From the NCBI RefSeq assembly GCF_000373925.1, contig NZ_KB892754.1, positions 1 through 64,000 of the forward strand: a DNA stretch of 64,000 bases, written 5' to 3'. This stretch comes from Actinopolymorpha alba DSM 45243 (lineage in GTDB: Bacteria; Actinomycetota; Actinomycetes; Propionibacteriales; Actinopolymorphaceae). The notes beneath the pieces were generated by a model. The model was not told where the DNA came from. It did not search any database and was given only the letters and a program-made list of their open reading frames with translations. Positions 1 to 8,046 of this stretch are shown here, piece after piece; the stretch's first letter is position 1, and each line of letters opens with the position of its first letter. A program made the translations under genes and the position numbers.

Positions 1-2982
1 AAGAACACCATCAACACGATGGTTGACCAGCTGTCGGCGTTCGCTGATGAGGTGACGCGGGTTGCGCGTGAGGTGGGCACCGAGGGTCGGCTTGGTGGTC
101 AGGCTCGGGTGCGCGGGGCTGCTGGTACCTGGAAGGACCTCACCGACAACGTCAACATCATGGCTGAGAACCTCACCAGCCAGGTTCGAAGCATCGCGAC
201 CGTGGCGACTGCCGTGGCCGGCGGTGACCTCAGCAAGAAGATCACCGTTGAGGCGAAGGGCGAGGTCGCCGCGCTCGCCGAGACCATCAACGGGATGGTC
301 GACACGCTTCGTGCGTTCGCTGACGAGGTCACCCGGGTGGCGCGGGAAGTGGGCACCGAGGGAATCCTCGGCGGGCAGGCGCGGGTACCCAACGTTGCCG
401 GCACCTGGAAGGACCTCACCGACAACGCCAACTTCATGGCGAACAACCTGACCAGCCAGGTGCGCAACATTGCCCAGGTCACCACCGCCGTCGCGCAGGG
501 AGACCTGTCGAAGAAGATCGACGTTGACGCGCGCGGTGAGATCCTGGAGCTCAAGAACACGATCAACACCATGGTCGACCGGCTGTCCGCGTTCGCCTCC
601 GAGGTCACCCGGGTGGCCCGCGAGGTCGGTACGGAGGGCAAGCTCGGTGGCCAGGCCGAGGTCCTTGGCGTCTCGGGGACCTGGCAGCGGCTCACCGAGA
701 GCGTCAACCACCTTGCCGGCAACCTCACCTCCCAGGTGCGGGCGATCGCCGCGGTCGCGACGGCGGTCACCGCGGGCGACCTGACGCGGCAGATCACCGT
801 GGACGCATCAGGTGAGGTCGCCGACCTCAAGGACAACATCAACCAGATGATCGCCAACCTCAAGGAGACCACCCGGACCAACCTCGAGCAGGACTGGCTG
901 AAGACCAACCTGGCCCGCATTTCGGGGCTGATGCAGGGCCACCACGATCTGAAGGCACTCGCCTCGCTGATCATGAGCGAGCTGGCTCCGCTGGTCTCCG
1001 CTCAGGCCGGGGCCTTTTACCTGACGAGCTCCGACACGGAGCCCGATGTGGTGCTCGAGCGCACCGCCGGCTACGGGGCGGCGCCGGCGGACTTGGTCGA
1101 CAGTGGCACGGGGCGGTTCCGCCTCGGTGAATCGCTTGTCGGCCAGGCCGCGGCGGACAAGAAGACGATCGTGATGATCGGTGCGCCCAACTACCTCAGG
1201 ATTTCCTCCAGCCTGGGTACGGTCACGCCGACGAACGTCATCCTCGTTCCGGTGCTGTTCGAAGGGCAGACCCTCGGCGTGATCGAGCTGGCGTCGGTGA
1301 ACGAGTTCACGGCAGTGCACCAGGACCTGCTCGAACAGCTGAAGGAGATCATCGGCGTCAACGTCAACACCATCGTGGCCAACTCTCGCACCGAAGCGCT
1401 GCTCTCGGAGTCCCAGCGTCTCGCGCAGGAGCTGCGGGCCCGATCCGAACAACTCCAGCAGCAGCAGGACGAGTTGCAGCGTTCCAACACCGAACTCGCC
1501 GAGAAGGCGGGCTTGCTGGCCAGCCAGAACCGCGACATCGAGATCAAGAACATCGCGATCGAGCAGGCCAGCCAGGAACTCGAACAGCGGGCGCGGCAGC
1601 TGTCCATGGCCTCGACGTACAAGTCGGAGTTCCTGGCCAACATGTCCCACGAACTCCGTACGCCGCTGAACAGCGCGCTGATCCTGGCAAAGCTGCTGGC
1701 CGAGAACATCGAGGGCAACCTGACTCCGCAGCAGGTCGAGTTCGCCAAGACCATCCACTCGGCGGGAGGCGATCTACTGCAGATGATCGACGACGTCCTG
1801 GACCTCGCCAAGGTGGAAGCCGGCCACATGGAACTCCTGCCGATCCCGGTGGCGGTGGATGGCCTGGTCACGTACGTCGACTCGCTGTACCGGCCGCTCG
1901 CGGCGGACAAAGGCCTCGACTTCGCTGTGACCGTGGCGCCGGCGGTTCCTCCGAGCCTGCACACCGACCGGCACCGGCTTCAGCAGATCCTGCGGAACCT
2001 ACTGTCCAACGCCATCAAGTTCACCCACGATGGAAGCGTCCGGCTGCACATCCGAACGGCAGAACCATCCGAGGTGAGCAGCCCCGCGTTGCGGGCGGCG
2101 CCGGCCCGCGTCGCGTTCGTGGTCGAGGACACCGGAATTGGCATCCCGGCCGACAAGCTTGCCCTTATCTTCGAGGCGTTCCAGCAGGCTGACGGTACGA
2201 CGAGTCGCAAGTACGGCGGCACCGGGCTGGGCCTGTCGATCAGTCGAGAGCTGACCCGTCTGCTTGGTGGGGAGCTGCAGGTGCAGAGCGATGCTGGCGG
2301 CGGCAGCATATTCACCCTGTGCCTACCCGTCCGCCAACCGTCCGCCCGGCCGGCGGCGCTCCGCACCACCGGCTCGGAGGTGGGTCCGAGCACCGCGGAG
2401 GTCGGTGGGGACATCTGGCCGGCGGTGAGGCCGCCGGTCGAGGAGACGCCGGAGCACGGCGTACCCAGCGAGCCGGATCTCACTCCGGAAGCAGCGATCG
2501 CGGCCTACGCCAGCCTCGTACCGAAGCGTTCAACTCCGGCGGAGGTTCTGCAGCACGGGTCCGGGAAGTTCCACGGCGAGAAGGTGCTCGTCGTCGACGA
2601 CGACCCGAGATACGTCTACGCACTCACCACCGCGCTGGAGATGCACGGGCTGGATGTGCTGTGCGTCGACAATGGCGTCGCGGGGATCCGTGCCCTGGAT
2701 GAGCACCAGGACATTCGCCTGGTGTTGATGGACGTGATGATGCCCGAACTCGACGGTAACGCGACCATGGCCACGATCAGGAGCATGCCGAAGTACCGCA
2801 ACCTGCCCCTGATCGCGGTCACCGCCAAGGCGATGAAGGGTGACCGGGAGAAGAGCCTCAGCTCGGGAGCCACGGAATACGTCACCAAACCAGTGGACAT
2901 CGACTGGCTCCTCGACCTCATCACCGATCACCTGGCAGCGGACGCCGCCGTACCAGATCAGCGCAGCTCACAACCTGACTGA
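1..2982 (+). CDS. HAMP-array hybrid sensor histidine kinase/response regulator (5' partial)
   Basis: The frame is open from base 1, so the start lies upstream; 993 residues are visible. Three successive 92-residue HAMP-type repeats (window residues about 1-290) are followed by a GAF-like domain (about 300-455) and a long coiled coil (about 460-545). Then come a HisKA domain with phospho-acceptor His550 in MSHELRTP, a HATPase domain with the N box (NLLSNAIKF), DTGIGI and GGTGLGLS, and a C-terminal receiver with Asp911 in LMDVMMPE and the KPVD lysine. No membrane segment is seen in this part. The domain order resembles the group III (Nik1-type) HAMP-array kinases first known from fungi, in which the HAMP stack is the signalling element. 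The input signal cannot be read from sequence. It is followed by an oppositely oriented transporter gene. Confidence 0.93.
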   Translation, partial: KNTINTMVDQLSAFADEVTRVAREVGTEGRLGGQARVRGAAGTWKDLTDNVNIMAENLTSQVRSIATVATAVAGGDLSKKITVEAKGEVAALAETINGMVDTLRAFADEVTRVAREVGTEGILGGQARVPNVAGTWKDLTDNANFMANNLTSQVRNIAQVTTAVAQGDLSKKIDVDARGEILELKNTINTMVDRLSAFASEVTRVAREVGTEGKLGGQAEVLGVSGTWQRLTESVNHLAGNLTSQVRAIAAVATAVTAGDLTRQITVDASGEVADLKDNINQMIANLKETTRTNLEQDWLKTNLARISGLMQGHHDLKALASLIMSELAPLVSAQAGAFYLTSSDTEPDVVLERTAGYGAAPADLVDSGTGRFRLGESLVGQAAADKKTIVMIGAPNYLRISSSLGTVTPTNVILVPVLFEGQTLGVIELASVNEFTAVHQDLLEQLKEIIGVNVNTIVANSRTEALLSESQRLAQELRARSEQLQQQQDELQRSNTELAEKAGLLASQNRDIEIKNIAIEQASQELEQRARQLSMASTYKSEFLANMSHELRTPLNSALILAKLLAENIEGNLTPQQVEFAKTIHSAGGDLLQMIDDVLDLAKVEAGHMELLPIPVAVDGLVTYVDSLYRPLAADKGLDFAVTVAPAVPPSLHTDRHRLQQILRNLLSNAIKFTHDGSVRLHIRTAEPSEVSSPALRAAPARVAFVVEDTGIGIPADKLALIFEAFQQADGTTSRKYGGTGLGLSISRELTRLLGGELQVQSDAGGGSIFTLCLPVRQPSARPAALRTTGSEVGPSTAEVGGDIWPAVRPPVEETPEHGVPSEPDLTPEAAIAAYASLVPKRSTPAEVLQHGSGKFHGEKVLVVDDDPRYVYALTTALEMHGLDVLCVDNGVAGIRALDEHQDIRLVLMDVMMPELDGNATMATIRSMPKYRNLPLIAVTAKAMKGDREKSLSSGATEYVTKPVDIDWLLDLITDHLAADAAVPDQRSSQPD
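10..864 (+). repeat. 276-bp coding tandem repeat (HAMP units)
   Basis: The codons for the recurring I-N-x-M motif start at 10, 286, 562 and 838, giving an exact 276-bp (92-codon) period. The units share the protein motifs [20 protein letters not shown] and NLTSQVR. More units may lie upstream of the window. Confidence 0.9.
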
Positions 2983-3081
2983 AATACCCACGGTCTGCGA
3001 CGATCGACGATTACCCCGCTCCGGCCGGCATCGGAGGGATCGGGGACGCGACGGTTCTGAAAAGGCCGCAGAAGAAGCGGG

Positions 3082-3693
3082 TCACTGGCCGACGAGTCGG
3101 GTCACGACGCCGGATTCGACGACGATGACCGCACCGATGAGCATGAAGACGCCAGGCACCATCCAGTGCCCGAACCGTTCGACGATCTCGATGACCTTCT
3201 TGTGGGAGCTGAACCACCAGCCTGCCAGGCACCAGGCCGCGATCCCGGCGGCGAAGACCGCAACCGTGATGAGGCTGTTGGTGAGGCCGATGGTGCGAAA
3301 CATCGGTGTGTAGACAGAGATGTTGTCCGCGCCGTTGGCGATGGTCACGCCGGCCACCGCGGCCAGTCCGGTGGCGACGGCTGGTGCTGGCGGCTGACCA
3401 TCGCCACGGGCACGGATGGTCACGATGAGGCCCCTGACTCCGAGAGCGAATGGCACGAGACCGAGCAGACCCACCCACGGGTCGGGCACGATCGTCAGGC
3501 CCAGCGCGGCGACTGCGGATACGGCGACCAGCGCGCCGATGCCGGCGTACTGACCGACCCAGATCTGCCACGGCCGCGGCTGGTCGGCGGCCCGTGCGGA
3601 CAGGAACAGCACGGTGAGCACGATGATGTCGTCGATGTTCGTGCCAGCGAACACCCCGACCGCCGCTCCGAGCGTCCCAGGTAGCTCTCCCAT
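3082..3693 (-). CDS. CadD-like cadmium resistance/metal transporter family membrane protein
   Basis: 203 residues, almost entirely hydrophobic, with about five to six predicted membrane segments. The N-terminus has the family-typical FAGTNIDDIIVLTVLF stretch, with acidic residues in the first membrane helix, which fits the cadmium resistance transporter (CadD) family. Members are thought to export or tolerate cadmium and related cations, but many actinobacterial copies are untested. The gene stands alone, convergent with the kinase upstream. No metal-sensor gene or clear operator is adjacent. The start is the first ATG before the first membrane helix; alternatives upstream only add a basic low-complexity tail. 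Confidence 0.8.
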   Translation of the reverse strand: MGELPGTLGAAVGVFAGTNIDDIIVLTVLFLSARAADQPRPWQIWVGQYAGIGALVAVSAVAALGLTIVPDPWVGLLGLVPFALGVRGLIVTIRARGDGQPPAPAVATGLAAVAGVTIANGADNISVYTPMFRTIGLTNSLITVAVFAAGIAAWCLAGWWFSSHKKVIEIVERFGHWMVPGVFMLIGAVIVVESGVVTRLVGQ

Positions 3694-3939
3694 GGCAGCG
3701 CACTGTACGAGCCTGGGACGGTTTGGCCGCGGGTGGGCCAGCCGCTCTTCTTGTGATCATGATCTGGTTCGTGAAGGGTTTCGGGAGTCATAGCCCTCTC
3801 TGGCTTCATGATCATGGAGCCAGAGGCTGACAGGGATCCGGATCTGGTACAGGCATCGTCGATCTGGGTCGCTGGATTCCCTTGTTTTGTTGGGCTTTCG
3901 AGGGCCGGGGTTGTCGGTGGTCGCCGCTAGTGTTCGGGT

Positions 3940-5236
3940 ATGGATTCGACCTCGGCGGATGCGGGCCGGCACCGGTTCTCGGTGCTGGTGGAGCGGATAC
4001 GTGCCCGTCTCGCTGAGGAGTCGGGTGCGCTGTTGTGGTCGACTCCCGGCCAGGAACTGATCGACCTCCTGGTCAGTCTTGAAGCGGTCAAGGCCCAGCT
4101 CGAGGCGGTCCAACTTCAGGTGATCCGCGAGGCCGACCGGAAGGACCTCGGCCGCACAGCCGGAGCGACCAGTACGGCCGCCTTGTTGTCGTCGCTGCTG
4201 CGGATGCGCCCTGAACACGCGCGGGTGGCAGTGAAGCTGGCCAACGATCTGGACACGGCTTTGCCGTTGGTTCAGTTGGCGTTGAACGCGGGAGAGATCA
4301 GCGTCGACCACGCGAGGGTGATTGCGAAGGCGATCCGTGACCTACCGAAGGAAGCCGGTTAGGAGACGCGCGCTGAGGCTGAGCAGGTGCTGGTGGAGCA
4401 TGCTCGGGTGTTTGACCCGAAAGACCTTGCTGGTCTGGGTCGGGCGGTGTTGAACGCTGTGGACCCGGATCTGGCGGACAAGGTGTTGGCGAAGAAGCTC
4501 GCCGAAGAAGAGGCGAAGGCTGCCCGGCGGTGTGAGTTGTCGCTGTACGACGCCCCGGACGGCTCGGGCACCTATCTTCGCGGGAAGTTGGACCCGATCG
4601 CGGCGGACCGGTTCCGCACCGCGATCGAACCGCTCTCGAAGCCGCTTCCCACCACCGCGGACGGGTTGGACCCCCGCAGTGCGGCCCAACGCAGAGGCGA
4701 AGCGCTCGACGAACTCGTCCGCCGCTACCTCAACTCCGGGGCGTCGCCATCGCAGGGTGGGGAGAAGCCCCACGTCGTCGTCACCATCACCGACGAGGAT
4801 CTGGTCAACGGCACCGGGTTGGGACGACTCCTGCGTACCGGCACCTACGTGTCGGCGCGGACGGTTCAGGAGTGGGCGTGTGATGCGAAGGTGAGCTGGT
4901 TCGGCATCCGCGACGGCGAGGTCGCCCTGTCGAACGGGACACGGTTCTTCACCGGACGCCTCCGCAAGTTGTTGGAGCTACGGGATCGGGGATGTGCATT
5001 CCCCGGCTGCGACCGGCCACCCGCCTGGTGCCACGGCCACCACATTCGTTCATGGCTCGACGGCGGCTCGACCACGCTGGCCAACGGGACCTTGCTTTGC
5101 GGTTATCATCACCGCCTCATCCCACCAAGGAGCCTGGCAAGTCCGCATGGCGCCGGACGGGGTCCCCGAATTCATCCCACCCGAATGGATCGACCAGCAG
5201 CGCAACCCCATCCGCAACCAACGCCTCCGAACCTGA
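3940..5236 (+). pseudogene. DUF222/HNH endonuclease domain protein, disrupted by a stop codon and a frameshift
   Basis: An N-terminal DUF222 region starts at ATG 3940 and runs to an in-frame TAG at 4360-4362. The same frame then continues without change from 4363 through the rest of DUF222 into an HNH nuclease domain with zinc-ligand-like Cys pairs (CAFPGC) and the CHGHHI core. Just after the conserved GYHHRLI, an extra C in the CCC run at 5121-5123 shifts the frame. The conserved tail (GAWQV, then PEFIPPEWID) continues in the +1 frame and ends at 5236. Two independent lesions indicate a decayed gene unless the bases are sequencing errors. DUF222/HNH proteins are highly repeated in many actinomycetes and their function is largely unproven. 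No transposon remains are visible. Confidence 0.85.
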
Positions 5237-5249
5237 CAGCAGGGTCGCA

Positions 5250-6029
5250 CTAGCGCGGCTGGTTCGCGGTCAGGAACTCGTTGAGGTGATCGGCGAGCTC
5301 TTTGGGGCGCTCCAGTTGGATGGCATGGCCCGAGTCGACCCAGATCTGTTTCACTCCGGGGTGCATGCGATGGAACCGATCCGCGGCGACGGCCACCGCG
5401 TCAGCCAGTTCCGCACCCCACAGCACGGGGTCGGCCTTGCCGGCGAGCACCTGGAGAACCCCGCATGGAAGCTGGTCATAGAGCGGGTCGACGGCACGTT
5501 CCCAGCTCTCAACTGCCTCCACCAGGTGCCACAGCTGATCGGTGGACAGTCGTGTGCCAACCCCCAGGAGCCTGGTGACGCCGCCCAGTATCCGAACCGA
5601 CAGGCGTCGCTGCTCGGCCTCGAAGAGATTTCTGTCCTTGCTGACGTGCGGGCGTTCGACGACCAGGCCGCCATCCACGGCGACCACCGCGTTGCATTCG
5701 CGCTGGGTCGCGGCGGCGACGGCTACCACCGCTCCCATGGAGTGGCCGATCAGGGTGGGGCGCTGGACTCCGCGTGCCTCCATGACCGCGACGAGATCCC
5801 CGACCAGGGCATCGAGGGTGAGGTCGTCCGACGTCGACGAGCGTCCGTGGCCGCGCTGGTCGTAGGTGATCACCCGCCAGTGTGGTGCGAGAAGCGGGGC
5901 GAGGCGGTCCCATGATCCCTGGGCCATCCCGAGTCCATGAGTCAGGATCACGGCTGGCCCGACGCCTTCGGTGTCGCGCACCGCAAGTCGCATTCCTCGC
6001 GCTGTCACGACATGCTTCCGCCACCTCAT
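5250..6029 (-). CDS. alpha/beta hydrolase
   Basis: 259 residues with the classic fold signature: an HG oxyanion motif near residue 31 (LTHGLG), DQRGHGRS near 57-64, a nucleophile elbow GHSMG with Ser97, and a late catalytic His in GHAIQLERP near 240. It is probably a cytoplasmic esterase, lactonase or haloperoxidase-like enzyme; the substrate is unknown. It is a single-gene unit. Its promoter region contains two strong inverted repeats (6065-6107), so it is probably repressor controlled. No regulator gene lies beside it. Confidence 0.88.
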   Translation of the reverse strand: MRWRKHVVTARGMRLAVRDTEGVGPAVILTHGLGMAQGSWDRLAPLLAPHWRVITYDQRGHGRSSTSDDLTLDALVGDLVAVMEARGVQRPTLIGHSMGAVVAVAAATQRECNAVVAVDGGLVVERPHVSKDRNLFEAEQRRLSVRILGGVTRLLGVGTRLSTDQLWHLVEAVESWERAVDPLYDQLPCGVLQVLAGKADPVLWGAELADAVAVAADRFHRMHPGVKQIWVDSGHAIQLERPKELADHLNEFLTANQPR

Positions 6030-6064
6030 GCTCGCCCCCTAGTCAGCGTCGCCATCGCTTCAAA

Positions 6065-6107
6065 TCAACCTAGGTTGACAATGCTGGACCTGTCAACCAG
6101 AGTTGAC
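6065..6107 (-). promoter_or_regulatory. double palindromic operator on the hydrolase promoter
   Basis: TCAACCTAGGTTGA (6065-6078) is a perfect 14-bp palindrome. GTCAAC-cAGa-GTTGAC (6092-6107) is a related inverted repeat whose centre is 28 bp away. On the minus strand a TTGACA lies inside the distal repeat, and TAGGTT lies in the proximal one about 18 bp further. Both half-sites would therefore sit on the -35 and -10 boxes. The symmetry is seen directly; the promoter assignment is inference. Confidence 0.6.
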
Positions 6108-6144
6108 GGCATGGCCGGGCGGAGCGAGTGAACGGGGACTGGAG

Positions 6145-6789
6145 CTAGGACTGGCGGCGCGCGAAGAGGACGGCCCCTGGAGCGCCCTCGTCGGGGTCGA
6201 GAAGTAGGTGGGCCTCGACCGTGAATCCGGCGTCGCGCAGCCAGGCTGCCACTTGGTCAGGCTGGCGGCGGTGGACGTAGACCTTCATCGGGTGACCGCC
6301 GTAGCCCTGCGTCTTCAGTCGCGACTCGTCGCCGACGTGAAAGCCGAGCAGCAGCGGTCCGCCTGGTCGCAACACCCGCCGGAAGTGCTCGAAGGTCGTG
6401 GGAACCGCATTGTCGGGGACGTGAATCAACGACCAGAAAGCGAGCAGGCCGGCGACGGAGGCGTCGGTGAGGTCGAGGTCCGTCATCGAGCCCACCTCGA
6501 ACCGCAGGTCGGGGTGGTCGCGCCGTGCCACGTCGATCATCGCGGCTGAAAGGTCGATGCCGAAAGCGTCGATGCCCAGCTTCTGTAGGTGGGCAGTCAC
6601 GTGCCCTGGTCCACAGCCCACGTCCGCCACAGGCCCGCCGCCGGCGGCGTGCACCAGGTCGGCGAACAACGCCAGGGCCGCTCGTAGGTACGGCTCGCGG
6701 GCCAGAGCGTCGCGCACTTGATCGGCATAGCTGACCGCGACCGTGTCGTAAGAGGTCCGGGTGTCTGCCAGCCAGCCGTCCGCGTTCAT
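6145..6789 (-). CDS. class I SAM-dependent methyltransferase
   Basis: 214 residues. SAM-binding motif I is VADVGCGPG near residues 54-62, followed by an acidic loop (GIDLSAAMI). A motif resembling LRPGGPLLLGF marks the post-II region. The fold is that of Methyltransf_25/11 family small-molecule methyltransferases. The substrate cannot be told. It is monocistronic, transcribed away from the CooC-like gene, with which it shares the 6790-6982 intergenic region. The start ATG at 6789 is followed directly by coding sequence with no better alternative. Confidence 0.87.
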   Translation of the reverse strand: MNADGWLADTRTSYDTVAVSYADQVRDALAREPYLRAALALFADLVHAAGGGPVADVGCGPGHVTAHLQKLGIDAFGIDLSAAMIDVARRDHPDLRFEVGSMTDLDLTDASVAGLLAFWSLIHVPDNAVPTTFEHFRRVLRPGGPLLLGFHVGDESRLKTQGYGGHPMKVYVHRRQPDQVAAWLRDAGFTVEAHLLLDPDEGAPGAVLFARRQS

Positions 6790-6906
6790 GGTCCGACACG
6801 GTAGTCCAGCCGATCAGGAACTCCTGCATAGTCAGACCCACCGCATGCTCGTCGTAGGACCTGAGCGGCGGACTCGGCATCCTCCGCCACGACACTCCGT
6901 AGCGGC

Positions 6907-6946
6907 TTGACACGCAACGTGAAGATAGGTATGAAAACGGTTTGCA
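6907..6946 (+). promoter_or_regulatory. promoter with overlapping Fur/Zur-like box upstream of the CooC-like gene
   Basis: TTGACA (6907-6912), a 17-bp spacer and TATGAA (6930-6935) form a near-consensus sigma70-type promoter. TGAAAACGGTTTGCA (6932-6946) is a 7-1-7 inverted repeat with one mismatch that overlaps the -10 and the expected start site. The 7-1-7 TGAAAA...TTTTCA form is that of Fur-family operators, closest to actinobacterial Zur boxes (family knowledge; not tested here). Confidence 0.65.
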
Positions 6947-6982
6947 AATACAGCTCTCGACGCAGACCGGAAGTCCTCTTTC

Positions 6983-7945
6983 ATGAAGATCGCGTTCGTT
7001 GGTAAGGGCGGCGCTGGCAAGACCACGCTCGCCGCGCTCTTTAGCAGCTATCTGGCCGCGCAGGGTCGGACCGTCCTGGCCCTTGATGCCGACATCAACC
7101 AGAACCTCGCGGTGGCCGTCGGCGCCACGCCTGAGGAAGCCGCGCTGCTTCCGACGTTGGGGGAGAGTCTGCAGGACATCAAGGAGTACCTGCGGGGCGA
7201 CAATCCACGGATCGCCTCGGCGTCGGTGATGGTCAAGACCACTCCGCCTGGGCGGGGTTCACGACTGCTCAGGGTCGTGGAGGAGAACCCGGTGTGGGAT
7301 CGGTGCGTACGTCAGATTGGCGGGGTACGCCTGGCCGTGACGGGTGGCTTCGCGGAGACCGACCTCGGAGTCGCCTGCTACCACTCGAAGGTCGGAGCGG
7401 TGGAGTTGATCCTCAATCACCTGCTTGACGGCCCGGAGGAGTACGTCGTCGTGGACATGACGGCGGGAGCTGACGCGTTCGCCTCGGGACTGTTCACGAG
7501 GTTCGACCGTACCTTCGTGGTGTGTGAGCCGACGGTGCGCAGCGCCGGCGTCTACCGGCAGTACGTCGACTATGCCAAGGAGTACGGCGTCGCGCTGTCG
7601 GTGGTGGGTAACAAGGTCAGCGACGCCATGGACGAGGCGTTCCTTCGCGACCACGTGGGCGCTGACCTGCTCGCGTGCATTGGTGTGTCCCGGCACGTGC
7701 GGGCCGCCGAGCAGGGGCATGCTCGACCGATCGCGGATCTGGAGCCAGGCAATGTGGCCGTCCTCGACCTGATGCGCGAGGCGGTCGATGGCACCGGCCA
7801 GGACTGGCACCGCTTCACCCGTCAGGCCGTGGAGTTCCACCTCCGGAATGCCGAGGCATGGGCGAACGCCAAGATTGGGCAGGACCTTGCTGCTCAGGTC
7901 GACCCGGAGTTCGTCCTGGGACCCGCAGTGCTGTCCGGCAGCTGA
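6983..7945 (+). CDS. CooC/MinD-type P-loop ATPase, putative metal-centre maturation or metallochaperone factor
   Basis: 320 residues. The N-terminal deviant Walker A GKGGAGKTT (residues 7-15) carries the signature lysine, and ALDADINQN follows at 33-41. This places it in the SIMIBI/MinD class, and the spacing and C-terminal half resemble CooC-type proteins. CooC proteins dimerise and use a C-x-C pair at the interface to hold a metal (nickel in CO dehydrogenase maturation). The matching place here reads ACYHSK, that is Cys132-x-His134. No CO dehydrogenase gene is present in the window. A GGAAG ribosome site lies 9 bases before ATG 6983. The Fur/Zur-like promoter box, repeated before the next gene, links the protein to an importer and to metal control. 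Its exact role is unknown. Confidence 0.75.
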   Translation: MKIAFVGKGGAGKTTLAALFSSYLAAQGRTVLALDADINQNLAVAVGATPEEAALLPTLGESLQDIKEYLRGDNPRIASASVMVKTTPPGRGSRLLRVVEENPVWDRCVRQIGGVRLAVTGGFAETDLGVACYHSKVGAVELILNHLLDGPEEYVVVDMTAGADAFASGLFTRFDRTFVVCEPTVRSAGVYRQYVDYAKEYGVALSVVGNKVSDAMDEAFLRDHVGADLLACIGVSRHVRAAEQGHARPIADLEPGNVAVLDLMREAVDGTGQDWHRFTRQAVEFHLRNAEAWANAKIGQDLAAQVDPEFVLGPAVLSGS

Positions 7946-7971
7946 CTCATCTCGCCACACCACTGTCGTGA

Positions 7972-7993
7972 TGACAACGGTTTTCAATATACT
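7972..7993 (+). promoter_or_regulatory. second Fur/Zur-like box and -10 before the ABC importer operon
   Basis: TGACAACGGTTTTCA (7972-7986) is again a 7-1-7 inverted repeat with one mismatch, sharing the central AACGGTTT with the box at 6932. A TATACT -10 element follows at 7988-7993; the -35 is weak. The consensus of the two sites is a perfect palindrome. Confidence 0.62.
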
Positions 7994-8046
7994 CGGCGCC
8001 GGTCGTGTCCGAGTGAGGTCGTTGTCGACAGATGGAGCGTGGTCGG

